DNA from: Ochrobactrum sp. CM-21-5
Lineage (GTDB): Bacteria > Pseudomonadota > Alphaproteobacteria > Rhizobiales > Rhizobiaceae
Assembly (NCBI RefSeq): GCF_014253075.1
Contig: NZ_JACLZJ010000010.1
Location: 16,507 to 80,506 of the forward strand
Direction: 5' to 3'
Length of the DNA stretch: 64,000 nt
Part shown: positions 8,699-18,224 of the stretch, piece after piece
How the letters are laid out: every line of letters begins with the position of its first letter
Numbering within the stretch: the stretch's first letter is position 1
Translations under genes and position numbers: made by a program
Notes under the pieces: generated by a model
Told to the model about the DNA's origin: nothing
Database searches by the model: none
Seen by the model: the letters and a program-made list of their open reading frames with translations, nothing else

Positions 8699-9103
8699 AT
8701 GTCTCTTAAGATCCGTCTTGCCCGCGCTGGCTCCAAGAAGCGCCCTTACTACCACATCGTCGTTGCTGACGTCCGCAGCCCGCGCGATGGCCGTTTCATC
8801 GAAATCGTCGGTGCATGGAACCCGATGCTCGCCAAGGATGCCGAGCGCGTGAAGGTTGACGGCGAGCGCATTCAGCATTGGATCAGTCAGGGCGCACAGC
8901 CGACCGATCGCGTTCTGCGCTTTCTCGACCAGGCTGGTATCGCCAAGCGTCCGGCCCGCAGCAATCCGACCAAGGGCGAGCCGGGCAAGAAGGCCCAGGA
9001 ACGCATCGCAATGGCCAAGCAGGCTGAAGAAGAAGCCGCTGCTAAGGCTGCAGAAGCTGCTGCTGCCGCAGCCGCTCCGGCTGAAGAAGCTGCAAGCGAA
9101 TAA
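8699..9103 (+). CDS. rpsP: 30S ribosomal protein S16
   Basis: S16 is a small-subunit assembly protein. The conserved domain occupies residues 1-80: [24 protein letters not shown], then [17 protein letters not shown] and [17 protein letters not shown]. From about residue 95 there is an Ala/Glu/Lys-rich tail ending [14 protein letters not shown], a low-complexity extension often seen in alphaproteobacterial S16. The start is ATG 8699 with TAAAGGAAA before it; an upstream GTG at 8666 falls inside the leader hairpin. Instead of the usual rimM-trmD-rplS genes, a terminator and then lemA follow. Confidence 0.97.
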   Translation: MSLKIRLARAGSKKRPYYHIVVADVRSPRDGRFIEIVGAWNPMLAKDAERVKVDGERIQHWISQGAQPTDRVLRFLDQAGIAKRPARSNPTKGEPGKKAQERIAMAKQAEEEAAAKAAEAAAAAAAPAEEAASE

Positions 9104-9129
9104 TCGCTTCGGCTCCAGAATGATTGATG

Positions 9130-9163
9130 AAAGCGGCGGAGCGATCCGCCGCTTTCTCTTTTT
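9130..9163 (+). terminator. Terminator after rpsP
   Basis: AAAGCGGCGGA and TCCGCCGCTTT make a perfect 11-bp stem around GCGA, followed by CTCTTTTT. Confidence 0.92.
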
Positions 9164-9308
9164 AACCACTCGTTTTGAAACGACTGGACGCGCCGCCAAA
9201 ATCGCCTATCTTGTTGATTTGACGGCTCGCATTTGCGTGATGGTAATTGTCGGGCAAAGAAAACAGAGTTCGGGCGCTTCCCATAGCGCTCTTTTTCAGG
9301 AGAAACCC

Positions 9309-9932
9309 ATGTCGGCTGCGACAGTTGCGACTTCTTTCTCTTTCCGCCGTATTCTCATCGCTCTTGGTTTGACAATTTTGGTGCCGCTGCTTTCGGCTTG
9401 CGGTTTCAACACCATTCCGACCAATGAAGAAAAGGCCAAGGCCGCATGGAGCGAGGTGCAGAACCAGTACCAGCGCCGCGCCGATCTTGTACCCAATCTG
9501 GTTGAGACGGTGAAGGGCTATGCAGCCCATGAAAAGGACACGCTGCAGGCGGTGATCGATGCCCGCGCGAAGGCGACACAGGTACAGATCACGCCGGAAA
9601 CGCTCAGTAATCCTGAACTCTTCAAACAGTTTCAGGACAATCAGGCCAACCTCACCAGTGCACTGTCGCGCCTGATGGTGGTGGTTGAGCGCTATCCGGA
9701 TCTCAAGGCCAACCAGAACTTCCTTGCACTGCAATCTCAGCTGGAAGGCACGGAAAACCGGATAACCGTTGCACGCCGGGATTATATTGAGGCAGTGCGC
9801 GTTTATAACACCGCGCTGAAGACCATGCCGACGATGCTCTGGAAGATGTTCTGGTTCCGCGATGCCGAACCGATGCAGACCTTCACTGCCGACGCAGCCA
9901 GCCAGACAGCACCAAAAGTCAACTTCAACTGA
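9309..9932 (+). CDS. lemA: LemA family lipoprotein
   Basis: A 207-residue LemA protein, anchored by a single N-terminal hydrophobic segment; the function of the family is not established. LLSACG places a lipobox cysteine at residue 31, so it is probably a lipoprotein facing the periplasm. After it come the diagnostic AWSEVQNQYQRRADLVPNLVETVKGYAAHEKDTL and QSQLEGTENRITVARRDYIEAVRVYN blocks of the long helical bundle. The start is ATG 9309 with TCAGGAG before it; the open frame extends far upstream but has no other sensible start. It heads a three-gene cluster with two TPM-domain proteins, the common LemA/YgcG arrangement. Confidence 0.92.
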   Translation: MSAATVATSFSFRRILIALGLTILVPLLSACGFNTIPTNEEKAKAAWSEVQNQYQRRADLVPNLVETVKGYAAHEKDTLQAVIDARAKATQVQITPETLSNPELFKQFQDNQANLTSALSRLMVVVERYPDLKANQNFLALQSQLEGTENRITVARRDYIEAVRVYNTALKTMPTMLWKMFWFRDAEPMQTFTADAASQTAPKVNFN

Positions 9933-9943
9933 CCGGGTTTTCC

Positions 9944-10816
9944 GTGGCGGGCACAGTTTTCAAACAGGAACTTTCCCACGGCCTGAAATGGCCGCGGATC
10001 CTGATTGCCGCTATCGTCTTGCTGTTTTCCGCGGCGTTTGCATTTCAGAATGCGGCGGCGCAGAGCACAGCCAAGCCAGCCCAGACGCTGACGGGGCGTG
10101 TAGTTGACGCTGCGGGTATCATCGATCCGGCCCAGCGCCAGCAACTCACGCAGAAGCTCGCCGATTTTGAGGAGAAATCTTCCGATCAGGTGGTTGTGGT
10201 GACGGTGCCGAGCCTGAATGGCGAGGATATAGAGACCTATTCCAACCGCTTGTTCCGGGCCTGGGCGTTGGGGCAAAAGCAGGAGAATAACGGTATTCTG
10301 CTAGTGGTTGCCCCCAATGACCGCAAGGTGCGTATCGAGGTTGGTTATGGCCTTGAAGGCACGATGACGGATGCGCTTTCCAGCGTCATCATCAACGGGA
10401 CCATCATCCCGGCCTTTCGCACCGGCGATTATTCCGGCGGCATCGTGCAGGGTGTCGACGGGATTCTCTCGGTGCTGTCGGGCGATGCGGCGGAGCTTGA
10501 AGCGCGTGCGAAACGTAATGTGCAAACAAGTTCCGACGATGTGGACTGGGTCGCTGTCATCTTCCTAATATTCTGGTTTCTCATCTTCTTCGGCGGTTTC
10601 GGCATGGCTGTTCTTGCCCCGATATTCGGACGCAAGATCGGCCCCGGCCAATATGAGTGGCTCGGCATGCGCATAGGCACCAGCGGAGGGCGCAATTCAA
10701 GGGGTGGTGGAAGCTGGGGCGGTGGTATGGGCGGCGGCGGTTGGTCATCGGGTGGTGGCGGCTTTTCCGGCGGCGGCGGATCGTCGGGCGGCGGCGGCGC
10801 TTCAGGCAGTTGGTAG
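9944..10816 (+). CDS. TPM domain membrane protein (YgcG family)
   Basis: This 290-residue protein has an N-terminal signal or anchor (LIAAIVLLFSAAFAFQNAAA), so the TPM domain at about residues 45-170 lies in the periplasm. The domain is recognisable by GRVVDAAGIID, LADFEEKSSDQVVVVTVPSL, GILLVVAPNDRKVRIEVGYGLEGTMTDA and FRTGDYSGGI. A transmembrane segment follows near 205-225 (VIFLIFWFLIFFGGFGMAVL). The last 45 residues are almost wholly Gly/Ser/Trp repeats, as in other YgcG proteins. The GTG start is 11 bases after lemA. Molecular function is unknown; some TPM proteins have been described as phosphatases or photosystem repair factors. Confidence 0.88.
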   Translation: MAGTVFKQELSHGLKWPRILIAAIVLLFSAAFAFQNAAAQSTAKPAQTLTGRVVDAAGIIDPAQRQQLTQKLADFEEKSSDQVVVVTVPSLNGEDIETYSNRLFRAWALGQKQENNGILLVVAPNDRKVRIEVGYGLEGTMTDALSSVIINGTIIPAFRTGDYSGGIVQGVDGILSVLSGDAAELEARAKRNVQTSSDDVDWVAVIFLIFWFLIFFGGFGMAVLAPIFGRKIGPGQYEWLGMRIGTSGGRNSRGGGSWGGGMGGGGWSSGGGGFSGGGGSSGGGGASGSW

Positions 10817-10825
10817 GGGAGAAGA

Positions 10826-11470
10826 GTGGTGACGCATGAAAAGCTGATCGGCCCCGAGGACCATCGGCGCATTGCTGAAGCTATCCGGCAGGCGGAGAGC
10901 GATACAAGCGGCGAGATTTATGCGGTTCTGGCGCGTTCAAGCGATGATTACTTTTTTGCTGCAGGCTTTGTTGCCACATGCGGCATTCTGGTTGCTTCGG
11001 TGGTCGTGGCATTCCTCGCGCATTGGTACTGGTTCGATATCCGGCTGCCAATGTTCGGCCTTGCCGTTCTGGCGGCTTTCGTGACAGCCATGCTGGTGCT
11101 GTGGCTTTTGCCTGCAATCCGCATGCTGCTGGTGCCGCGCTATATTCGCTACAAGCGTGCGCATCTGAATGCCATGCAGCAGTTTCTGGCTCGCAATGTT
11201 CATATTACCGAGCATCGAACAGGCATTCTGCTGTTCGTTTCGATGGCGGAACATTATGCCGAAGTAATTGCCGATGCCGGTATTCATGCCCGTGTGGAGC
11301 AGGAAGAGTGGAATGCGATCGTCGCGACGCTCATCCATCATGCCTCCCGTTCACAAATGGCGGAAGGTTTCGTGCTGGCTATCGGCCAGGCGGGAACTTT
11401 GCTGACACGCCATTTTCCGGCGGGGCAGGATAATATCAACGAACTCGATGACCATCTGATCGAGCTTTGA
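10826..11470 (+). CDS. TPM domain membrane protein, shorter paralogue
   Basis: A 214-residue protein starting at GTG 10826 (GTG 10829 is equally possible), 9 bases after the previous gene, with GGGGAGAAG as ribosome site. Its TPM-like domain is split: an N-terminal part (GPEDHRRIAEAIRQAESDTSGEIYAVLA) is followed by two hydrophobic segments at about 35-65 and 75-100, and the rest of the domain comes after them (HITEHRTGILLFVSMAEHYAEVIADAGI). It has no signal peptide, so the domain may be cytosolic, opposite to its neighbour. With lemA and the larger TPM gene it forms one likely operon. Confidence 0.82.
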   Translation: MVTHEKLIGPEDHRRIAEAIRQAESDTSGEIYAVLARSSDDYFFAAGFVATCGILVASVVVAFLAHWYWFDIRLPMFGLAVLAAFVTAMLVLWLLPAIRMLLVPRYIRYKRAHLNAMQQFLARNVHITEHRTGILLFVSMAEHYAEVIADAGIHARVEQEEWNAIVATLIHHASRSQMAEGFVLAIGQAGTLLTRHFPAGQDNINELDDHLIEL

Positions 11471-11758
11471 CTGCCTGTGGCGCCAGCCGGAATCATCTAG
11501 GGCTATGGTTCGAATTGTGGCGTAACGGACGGATCTCGGCGTTTCTGACCAGCGATCGTGGGGTCGACAGCGAAATCCGCTGGTATGTTTAGAAAAATCC
11601 CCTGTTCTTTCCGTTATTTTGTTCCAAATTAAATGGATTAAATGTGTTTATTCTGACTTTTAGGGAAATTTTTCGTCATTTCCAACGAATTGCCATCGAA
11701 ACGAACGACCAATCTGCTAGTTTGACGCGCATTGCCATCATGACAGGGAGTATCCGAC
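11471..11758. other. Intergenic region upstream of the glutamate dehydrogenase gene
   Basis: This 288-base region is AT-rich in its middle (about 11590-11690) and must hold the promoter of the large dehydrogenase gene. I see no convincing sigma-70 pair, terminator hairpin or small gene. AGGGAG at 11745 is the ribosome site for GTG 11759. Confidence 0.4.
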
Positions 11759-14700
11759 GTGACTGCAAAGCAGGATCGGTCGAGTAAGGTGAAGGGTTCC
11801 GCGGCAAGCAAGGAGGAGAAAAAGGGGGGGAAGGGAAAACCGTTGGCGGCTTTTTCTCAGCTTCTTTTCGAATGGGCGCCGCCGGAGGATCTAGCAGCTT
11901 ACGATGCCGCAGCGCTCGAAAGTTCCGCCCGCTACGGATATGCCGCGCTGGAAAGCTGGCGCAAGGGCAAAAGCATTATCAGCATCGATAATGCTATTGA
12001 GCGCCATGGTCGTCCGGTCACGGTGGTCAGCATCGTCAACGACAATATGCCTTTCCTGGTCGATTCCATCATGGGCGAGCTTGGCGAGCGTGCAAGCCAG
12101 ATTTTCATGGTTGTGCATCCCGTCCTCGACATTACGCGGGAAAAGGACAATCTGGTCATTCTAGGCGAAGCATCGCAGCTTGCCCCTGCCAAGGGCATTG
12201 AGCGCGTGAGCCTTGTACAAATTCATCTTTCCGCGCTCGACAAGAAGTCCAAAGCCGATCTGACAGCTGCACTGAAACGTGTTCTCAGTCAGGTTCGCTC
12301 GGCGGTTGGCGACTGGAAGCCGATGCTGAAATGCCTCGATGAGGCCATTATCGGTTACAAACGCGCCTTCGAATTGACCGGCAATGCGGCTATGCCGGAG
12401 GCAATCGCCTTTCTCGAGTGGCTGCGCGACGATCATTTCATTTTCCTCGGTATGCGCGAGCTCGCCCTTGATGGTGCCAGCAAGAAACGCAATCTCGTTC
12501 CGGTGACGGAGCCGCTTGGTGTTCTAGGCGACAATGAGGTTCGTGTGCTGCGCAAGGATGGCGAGGATACTGTTACGCCGCGCGAAATCACCGAGTTTCT
12601 CGACAGCGCGGAACCGTTGATCGTTACCAAGGCCAACACGCTTTCGCTGGTACATCGCCGTTCTTATCTCGACTATATCGGCGTGAAGATTTTTGGAGCC
12701 AAGGGTGAAGCCGTCGGCGAGCTACGTCTCGTGGGGCTATTCACTTCGGTCGCTTATACAAGTTCGGCGGCGAGCATTCCCTTCATCCGTTCGAAGGCGG
12801 ATGCCGTTATCAAGCATCTCGGCTTCAATCGCGAGGATCATTCCGGCAAGGCGCTTGTCAATGTGCTGGAGGAATATCCACGAGACGAGCTTTTCCAGAT
12901 CGATACGGAAAGCCTTACAGCCAACGCTGAACTGATACTGGCGCTTGGCGAGCGTCCGCGGGTGCGGGCTATTCCGCGTCTCGATCGTTTCGGCCGTTTC
13001 GCAACTGTGCTCGTCTATATCCCGCGCGACCGCTACGATTCGGCTGTGCGCGAAAAGATCGGCAAGTATCTGGTCGATATTTATAGCGGGGACAATTTCG
13101 AATTCCATCCGGTCTTCCTGCAAAACGGTTTGACGCGCGTCCAGTTCGTCATTCACCGCCATGAGCGTTCTACGCCGCATGTGGACCGGGAGGCGCTGGA
13201 AAAAGAAATCCGCGCCATGGTGCGTACTTGGGAAGACTCTGTGCGTGAAAGCGCGGAAAACGCCGATGCGGCAACGGTGGCTCTGGCCGGGAGCTTTCCG
13301 CCGTCCTATCGTGAAATCTTCACAGCTCCAGAGGCATTGGTGGATGCCGAGCGCATTGCCGGTCTCAGCCCGGAACAACCTTTGTTCGTGGATTTCTACC
13401 ATTATCGTACCGATGGTCCGGATGCGGTTTCGCTTAAGCTTTATCATCATGGCGCGCCGGTCGTTCTGTCGCAGCGCGTGCCGCTTCTGGAGAATATGGG
13501 CTTCCGCGTCGTCAGCGAACAGACGATCGATCTGCCGCATGCGGGCAAGGACGGCGCCACCGTCTATGTGCACGACATGCAGCTCGTCAATGCTTATGGC
13601 GCGCCGGTCGATCTGTCGGATGACGGCGAGATGCTGGAAGAGGTGTTCCGCACGGTTTGGAACGGTTTGGCTGACAATGACGGCTATAACGCTCTGGTGC
13701 AGACCGCACGTCTCACCGCCCGCCAGATCATGATCCTGCGTTCCTATGGCCGCTACTTGCAGCAGGCGGGAATCGCCTATTCGCAGGGCTTCATCGCGGC
13801 GGCGCTGAATCGCTATCCGGTAATCGCCAGCGATCTCTATGCGCTGTTCGACCTGCGCTTCAATCCGACCTCCAAGCGACGCGATGCAACCGAAAAGAAA
13901 CTGGCCGATGCAATCGAGACTGCGCTTCTTGGTGTGCCGAGCATTGACGATGATCAGATTTTGCGTCGTTTCCGCAATTTGATCGAAGCGACGCTGCGTA
14001 CCAATGGCTATCAGCCGGATGGCGACGGCAATCCCCGCACGACTTTCGCCTTCAAGCTCAACCCGCGTCTGGTAGAAGGTTTGCCGGAACCACGCCCTTA
14101 TCGCGAAATCTTCGTCTATGGGCCAGAAGTGGAAGGCGTGCACCTGCGCTTTGGCGCGGTCGCTCGTGGCGGTTTGCGCTGGTCGGACCGCGCACAGGAT
14201 TACCGGACGGAAGTGCTGGGTCTTGTGAAGGCGCAGCAGGTCAAGAATGCCGTGATCGTACCGGTCGGTGCCAAGGGCGGCTTCTATCCGAAGCGTTTGC
14301 CGGTCGGCGGAGACCGCAATGCGGTGTTCGAGGCCGGCCGCGATGCCTATAAGGTGTTCATCTCCACACTTTTGTCGGTCACCGACAATATCGAGGACAA
14401 TCATGTCGTCCCGCCTGCCGAGGTGGTGCGCCACGACAAGGACGATCCCTATTTCGTCGTTGCTGCCGACAAGGGTACGGCGACCTTCTCGGACACGGCC
14501 AATGCCATTAGCCAAGCGCATGATTTTTGGCTGGATGATGCCTTCGCATCGGGTGGTTCTGCCGGTTACGACCACAAGGGCATGGGAATTACCGCACGCG
14601 GCGCGTGGGAAGCCGTGAAGCGGCATTTCCGCGAACTCGACATGGATATCCAGAAACAGCCGTTCACGGTCGCCGGTGTGGGCGACATGTCGGGCGATGT

Positions 14701-16549
14701 GTTCGGCAACGGCATGCTGCTGTCGGAACAGATCAGGCTCGTCGCCGCTTTCGATCACCGCGATATCTTCATCGATCCGGATCCGGTTTCGGCGGAGGGA
14801 TTTGCTGAGCGCAAGCGCCTGTTCGAGCTACCGCGTTCGAGCTGGCAGGATTATGACCGCGCCAAGCTTTCGGCTGGCGGGGGCATCTACAGCCGCAGCC
14901 AGAAAACGATTACGCTTTCGGCCGAGGCTGCCGCCGCAATCGGCCTTGGCAAGACCACAGGCACGCCGCAGGAAATCATGGTGGCTATCCTGAAGGCGAA
15001 GGTCGATCTCTTGTGGTTTGGCGGTATCGGCACCTATATCCGCGCGTCGAGTGAGACGGATGCGCAGGTTGGCGATCGTGCCAACGATGCCATCCGCATT
15101 ACCGGCTCGGAAGTGGGCGCACGTGTGATCGGCGAAGGCGCTAATCTCGGGATGACTCAGCGCGGGCGTATCGAGTATGCGCTTGCCGGAGGTCTTGGGA
15201 ATACGGACGCCATCGACAATTCGGCGGGCGTCAATTGTTCTGACGTCGAGGTCAACATCAAGATCGCGCTGGCGGCTGCCATGCGTTCAGGCAAGCTGAA
15301 GCGCCCGGCACGCAACAAGCTTCTGGTAAGCATGACCGATGATGTGTCGGAACTGGTGCTGCACAACAACTACCTGCAGCCGCTAGCCCTTTCGCTGAGC
15401 GCACGCCAGGGACTGGCAGTGCTGCCCTATCAGGCGCGGTTCATGGCCGAGCTTGAAAACCGCAAGCTTCTCGACCGCAAGGTGGAGAAGCTGCCATCGG
15501 ATGCCTTGCTTAACGAGCGCCAGAAGGCGGGGCAACCATTGACCCGTCCGGAACTGGCTGTGTTGCTGGCATATGCGAAGCTGTCGCTGTGCGACGATCT
15601 GTTGGCGAGTGCGCTGCCCGATGAACCCTACTTCCAGTCGTTGCTATTCGGTTATTTCCCGAAGCGTATGGCCAAAACCTATGCGGACGAGATTTCCACC
15701 CACCGCCTGAAGCGGGAGATCGTCGCGACCCTGCTGGCAAACGATGCCGTCAATCGTGGCGGCATTACCTTCGTCAGCCGCCTGGCGGATACGACGGGTA
15801 AATCGCCTGCTGATATTCTGCGTGCCTATGTGGCGGTACGCGACGGTTTCGAGATCGCCGCCATCTATGATGCCATCGATGCGCTGGACAACCGGGTGTC
15901 GGGCGACGTTCAGAACCAGTTCTATCATCTCGTCGGCGAAATGCTGCAGGCGACGACGGCCTGGGTACTGCGCAACGACACGACACGGGCGAACCTGACG
16001 GAACTGGTGGAAACCATCATCAGGGCGCGCGCCGCGCTCGAACCGCGCTTCGCAGACCTGATGCCGGAATTCCTGCGTAATGTGGTGCAGACCGACAAAG
16101 CGGCCTTCGTGGAAAAGGGAGCACCAGAAAAGCTGGCGCAGCGTCTCGCCAATCTGCAACTGGCTGGTATCATGCCGGATATCGCGCTGATCGCGCATCT
16201 GGCGGGGACTGATCTGGTGGCGACCGCCAAGGCTTATTTCGGGGTCTCCGAGGCTTTCCGCATCGGGCGCATCGAAGAGGCTGCGCGGTCGATTCCGGTT
16301 GCCGACTATTATGACGGTCTGGCGCTGTCGCGGGCAAGCGATACAATCACGCAAGCTGCACGCGGGATCACCATCGCCGCATTGAAGCGTTTCGCCAAGG
16401 AGAAAGATCCAGCAGCAGCGTGGCTGGCGGCAGACGGTGCGCGTATCGAGCAGGTGAAGAGCCGCATGATCGCACTGACCGAAGGCGGCGACCTCACGGT
16501 CTCGCGTCTGGCGGTCGCTGCTGGACTGATGTCTGATCTTGCGCAGTAA
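11759..16549 (+). CDS. gdhB: NAD-specific glutamate dehydrogenase, large (180 kDa) class
   Basis: This enzyme oxidatively deaminates glutamate to 2-oxoglutarate and ammonia with NAD and mainly serves catabolism. At 1,596 residues it belongs to the 180 kDa class, with long N-terminal regulatory (ACT-like) regions, a central catalytic domain and a C-terminal helical region. The catalytic segment shows REIFVYGPEVEGVHLRFG, ARGGLRWSDR and VPVGAKGGFYPKRLP near residue 840 with the active lysines, then VAGVGDMSGDVFGNGML of the dinucleotide-binding fold and IGEGANLGMTQRGRIEYA. The first 30 residues are a Lys/Ser-rich tail. The GTG start has AGGGAG before it. A terminator follows, so it is a single-gene unit. 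The symbol follows other bacteria. Confidence 0.95.
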   Translation: MTAKQDRSSKVKGSAASKEEKKGGKGKPLAAFSQLLFEWAPPEDLAAYDAAALESSARYGYAALESWRKGKSIISIDNAIERHGRPVTVVSIVNDNMPFLVDSIMGELGERASQIFMVVHPVLDITREKDNLVILGEASQLAPAKGIERVSLVQIHLSALDKKSKADLTAALKRVLSQVRSAVGDWKPMLKCLDEAIIGYKRAFELTGNAAMPEAIAFLEWLRDDHFIFLGMRELALDGASKKRNLVPVTEPLGVLGDNEVRVLRKDGEDTVTPREITEFLDSAEPLIVTKANTLSLVHRRSYLDYIGVKIFGAKGEAVGELRLVGLFTSVAYTSSAASIPFIRSKADAVIKHLGFNREDHSGKALVNVLEEYPRDELFQIDTESLTANAELILALGERPRVRAIPRLDRFGRFATVLVYIPRDRYDSAVREKIGKYLVDIYSGDNFEFHPVFLQNGLTRVQFVIHRHERSTPHVDREALEKEIRAMVRTWEDSVRESAENADAATVALAGSFPPSYREIFTAPEALVDAERIAGLSPEQPLFVDFYHYRTDGPDAVSLKLYHHGAPVVLSQRVPLLENMGFRVVSEQTIDLPHAGKDGATVYVHDMQLVNAYGAPVDLSDDGEMLEEVFRTVWNGLADNDGYNALVQTARLTARQIMILRSYGRYLQQAGIAYSQGFIAAALNRYPVIASDLYALFDLRFNPTSKRRDATEKKLADAIETALLGVPSIDDDQILRRFRNLIEATLRTNGYQPDGDGNPRTTFAFKLNPRLVEGLPEPRPYREIFVYGPEVEGVHLRFGAVARGGLRWSDRAQDYRTEVLGLVKAQQVKNAVIVPVGAKGGFYPKRLPVGGDRNAVFEAGRDAYKVFISTLLSVTDNIEDNHVVPPAEVVRHDKDDPYFVVAADKGTATFSDTANAISQAHDFWLDDAFASGGSAGYDHKGMGITARGAWEAVKRHFRELDMDIQKQPFTVAGVGDMSGDVFGNGMLLSEQIRLVAAFDHRDIFIDPDPVSAEGFAERKRLFELPRSSWQDYDRAKLSAGGGIYSRSQKTITLSAEAAAAIGLGKTTGTPQEIMVAILKAKVDLLWFGGIGTYIRASSETDAQVGDRANDAIRITGSEVGARVIGEGANLGMTQRGRIEYALAGGLGNTDAIDNSAGVNCSDVEVNIKIALAAAMRSGKLKRPARNKLLVSMTDDVSELVLHNNYLQPLALSLSARQGLAVLPYQARFMAELENRKLLDRKVEKLPSDALLNERQKAGQPLTRPELAVLLAYAKLSLCDDLLASALPDEPYFQSLLFGYFPKRMAKTYADEISTHRLKREIVATLLANDAVNRGGITFVSRLADTTGKSPADILRAYVAVRDGFEIAAIYDAIDALDNRVSGDVQNQFYHLVGEMLQATTAWVLRNDTTRANLTELVETIIRARAALEPRFADLMPEFLRNVVQTDKAAFVEKGAPEKLAQRLANLQLAGIMPDIALIAHLAGTDLVATAKAYFGVSEAFRIGRIEEAARSIPVADYYDGLALSRASDTITQAARGITIAALKRFAKEKDPAAAWLAADGARIEQVKSRMIALTEGGDLTVSRLAVAAGLMSDLAQ

Positions 16550-16567
16550 AGTATCGGAGCAGTGCGT

Positions 16568-16596
16568 AAAAAGGGTGGCCTTGCGCCGCCCTTTTT
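16568..16596 (+). terminator. Terminator after the glutamate dehydrogenase gene
   Basis: AAAAAGGGTGGC and GCCGCCCTTTTT pair (one T-G wobble) around a short loop, 19 bases after the stop. Confidence 0.85.
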
Positions 16597-16661
16597 CGTT
16601 TCTTGTGACCCTTCGGCAGACCGTATATTGTCCGGCTGAATTCAGGGGAGAGGAATATTTC

Positions 16662-18041
16662 GTGACCGATCAGGCTATTGTGGCGCATCAATATGCTTCC
16701 CGGCGCGGTATATGGGGTTGGATGCTGTTCGATTGGGCCGCACAGCCTTTTTTCACCGTCGTTACGACGTTTATTTTCGGTCCTTACTTCATTTCACGTA
16801 TGGCGGAGAGCCCGGAAGCCGGACAGATTGCCTGGGGCTATGGCATTGCGGCGGCTGGTTTGCTGATTGCAATTCTGTCGCCTGTGCTAGGGGCGGTCGC
16901 CGACCGGACAGGCGCGCGCAAACCGTGGATCGGTTTTTTCGCGGTTCTGAAAATCGCTGGCCTTTCACTGCTCTGGTTCGCGGTACCGGGGGCAAGCCTG
17001 CTCTGGGTTCTTCTTGCATTTGCCATAGCCATGGTGGCCGCAGAGTTTTCCATCGTCTTCAACGATTCCATGATGCCGCGGCTGGTGCCGCGTGACGATA
17101 TCGGTAGGGTTTCCAATATCGCCTGGGGACTGGGTTATCTCGGGGGGATGATCGTCCTGATTTTCGTCGTCCTGTGTCTGGCGGGATCACCAGAGACGGG
17201 CAAGACGATCATAGGTATCAAGCCGCTTTTTGGTCTCGATCCGGCGACAGGAGAGGACGCCCGTATCACTGGGCCACTGGCCGCGCTCTGGTATCTTGTT
17301 TTCGTGCTGCCGATGTTTCTGTTCACGCCCGATCAGGCGCGAGGCGAACCGCTGGGCATCGCGCTGCGATCGGGATTATCGGAACTTAAAATCACTCTTG
17401 GTGAAATACGCAAGCGATCGGGCGTTGCGCGTTTTCTCTTGGCGCGCATGGTGTATCAGGATGGTGTGAACGCCACGCTTGCACTCGGAGCAGGGTATGC
17501 CGCTTCTCTATTCAGCTGGACAATTACCGAGATTGGCCTCTTTGGTATGATCCTCAACGTTATGGCTATTTTCAGCTGCCTTGTTGCGAGCCGCGTCGAT
17601 ACCCGGTTCGGTTCCAAGGCGGTTGTTATGGGGTCATTGGTACTTTTGTTCCTTGCTGCGCTTGGCATCGTTTCTACAGGGCGGGACTATACGTTCTTCG
17701 GCATTTTGCCTCTGCATTACACGGAAACCACGGGTCTCTTTGCCACACCTGCCGAACATGCCTATCTCATTTACGGATTGTTGATCGGCGCTGCCTTCGG
17801 GCCGGTGCAGGCCTCTTCGCGGTCGTGGTTCGCACGCAGCATAAAGCCGGAAGAATCGGGGCGCTATTTCGGCATCTATGCCCTGGCCGGGCGAGCGACC
17901 AGCTTTCTGGGGCCGTTTCTTGTCGCAACCATCACCGCGCTGAGCGGTTCGGCTGCGCTCGGCATGTCGGCACTGCTTCTCTTCTTTGCAGTCGGCTTTG
18001 CGCTGACAATGGCAACGCCCTATCCGGCAGACAAAAATTAA
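16662..18041 (+). CDS. MFS transporter, UMF1/Atg22-like family
   Basis: A 459-residue polytopic membrane protein with about 12 hydrophobic segments. The N-terminal GIWGWMLFDWAAQPFFTVVTTFIFGPYF and the loop AVADRTGARKPWI match the UMF1 branch of the major facilitator superfamily, related to yeast Atg22. Other typical parts are FNDSMMPRLV and the conserved GPVQASSRSWFARSIKPEESGRYFG near the C-terminal third. The start is GTG 16662, 5 bases after GGGAGAGGA; an upstream ATG at 16539 would overlap the dehydrogenase gene and translate through its terminator. The substrate is unknown; amino-acid export is suggested by family members but not by this context. Confidence 0.85.
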   Translation: MTDQAIVAHQYASRRGIWGWMLFDWAAQPFFTVVTTFIFGPYFISRMAESPEAGQIAWGYGIAAAGLLIAILSPVLGAVADRTGARKPWIGFFAVLKIAGLSLLWFAVPGASLLWVLLAFAIAMVAAEFSIVFNDSMMPRLVPRDDIGRVSNIAWGLGYLGGMIVLIFVVLCLAGSPETGKTIIGIKPLFGLDPATGEDARITGPLAALWYLVFVLPMFLFTPDQARGEPLGIALRSGLSELKITLGEIRKRSGVARFLLARMVYQDGVNATLALGAGYAASLFSWTITEIGLFGMILNVMAIFSCLVASRVDTRFGSKAVVMGSLVLLFLAALGIVSTGRDYTFFGILPLHYTETTGLFATPAEHAYLIYGLLIGAAFGPVQASSRSWFARSIKPEESGRYFGIYALAGRATSFLGPFLVATITALSGSAALGMSALLLFFAVGFALTMATPYPADKN

Positions 18042-18044
18042 TGT

Positions 18045-18070
18045 CCCCGAAATTGGTGTTTCGGGGCCTT
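18045..18070 (+). terminator. Probable terminator after the MFS gene
   Basis: CCCCGAAA and TTTCGGGG form a perfect 8-bp stem around TTGGTG, 3 bases after the stop. The T run (CCTTGTTTC) is broken, so strength is uncertain. Confidence 0.6.
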
Positions 18071-18094
18071 GTTTCTCGAACAGAACGGCAACTT

Positions 18095-18158
18095 GGAACG
18101 CATCCCGAAAAGTGTGAAACGGTTTTCGGGATGCGCGTTAAAACAAAAGCTTGGAGCG
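18095..18158. repeat. Dispersed palindromic repeat, copy B
   Basis: CGCATCCCGAAAA (18099-18111) and TTTTCGGGATGCG (18123-18135) form a perfect 13-bp inverted repeat around GTGTGAAACGG, the best preserved copy here. An A-rich flank (GTTAAAACAAAAGC) and GGAGCGTGC follow, as in copies C and D in the opposite orientation. It sits between convergent MFS and purH genes. Confidence 0.8.
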
Positions 18159-18224
18159 TGCTTCAACCGTGCGTTCGGCGCGCCTCTTGTCCGAAGGCTG
18201 CTACGTAGTTTTGCCGGGAATGTC

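Noticed and set aside
12737..14758. A 673-codon open frame antisense to the glutamate dehydrogenase gene
   Set aside because: It is a shadow: high third-position GC in the sense gene removes stops from the opposite strand. The protein has no recognisable domain, while the sense gene is full of conserved motifs.
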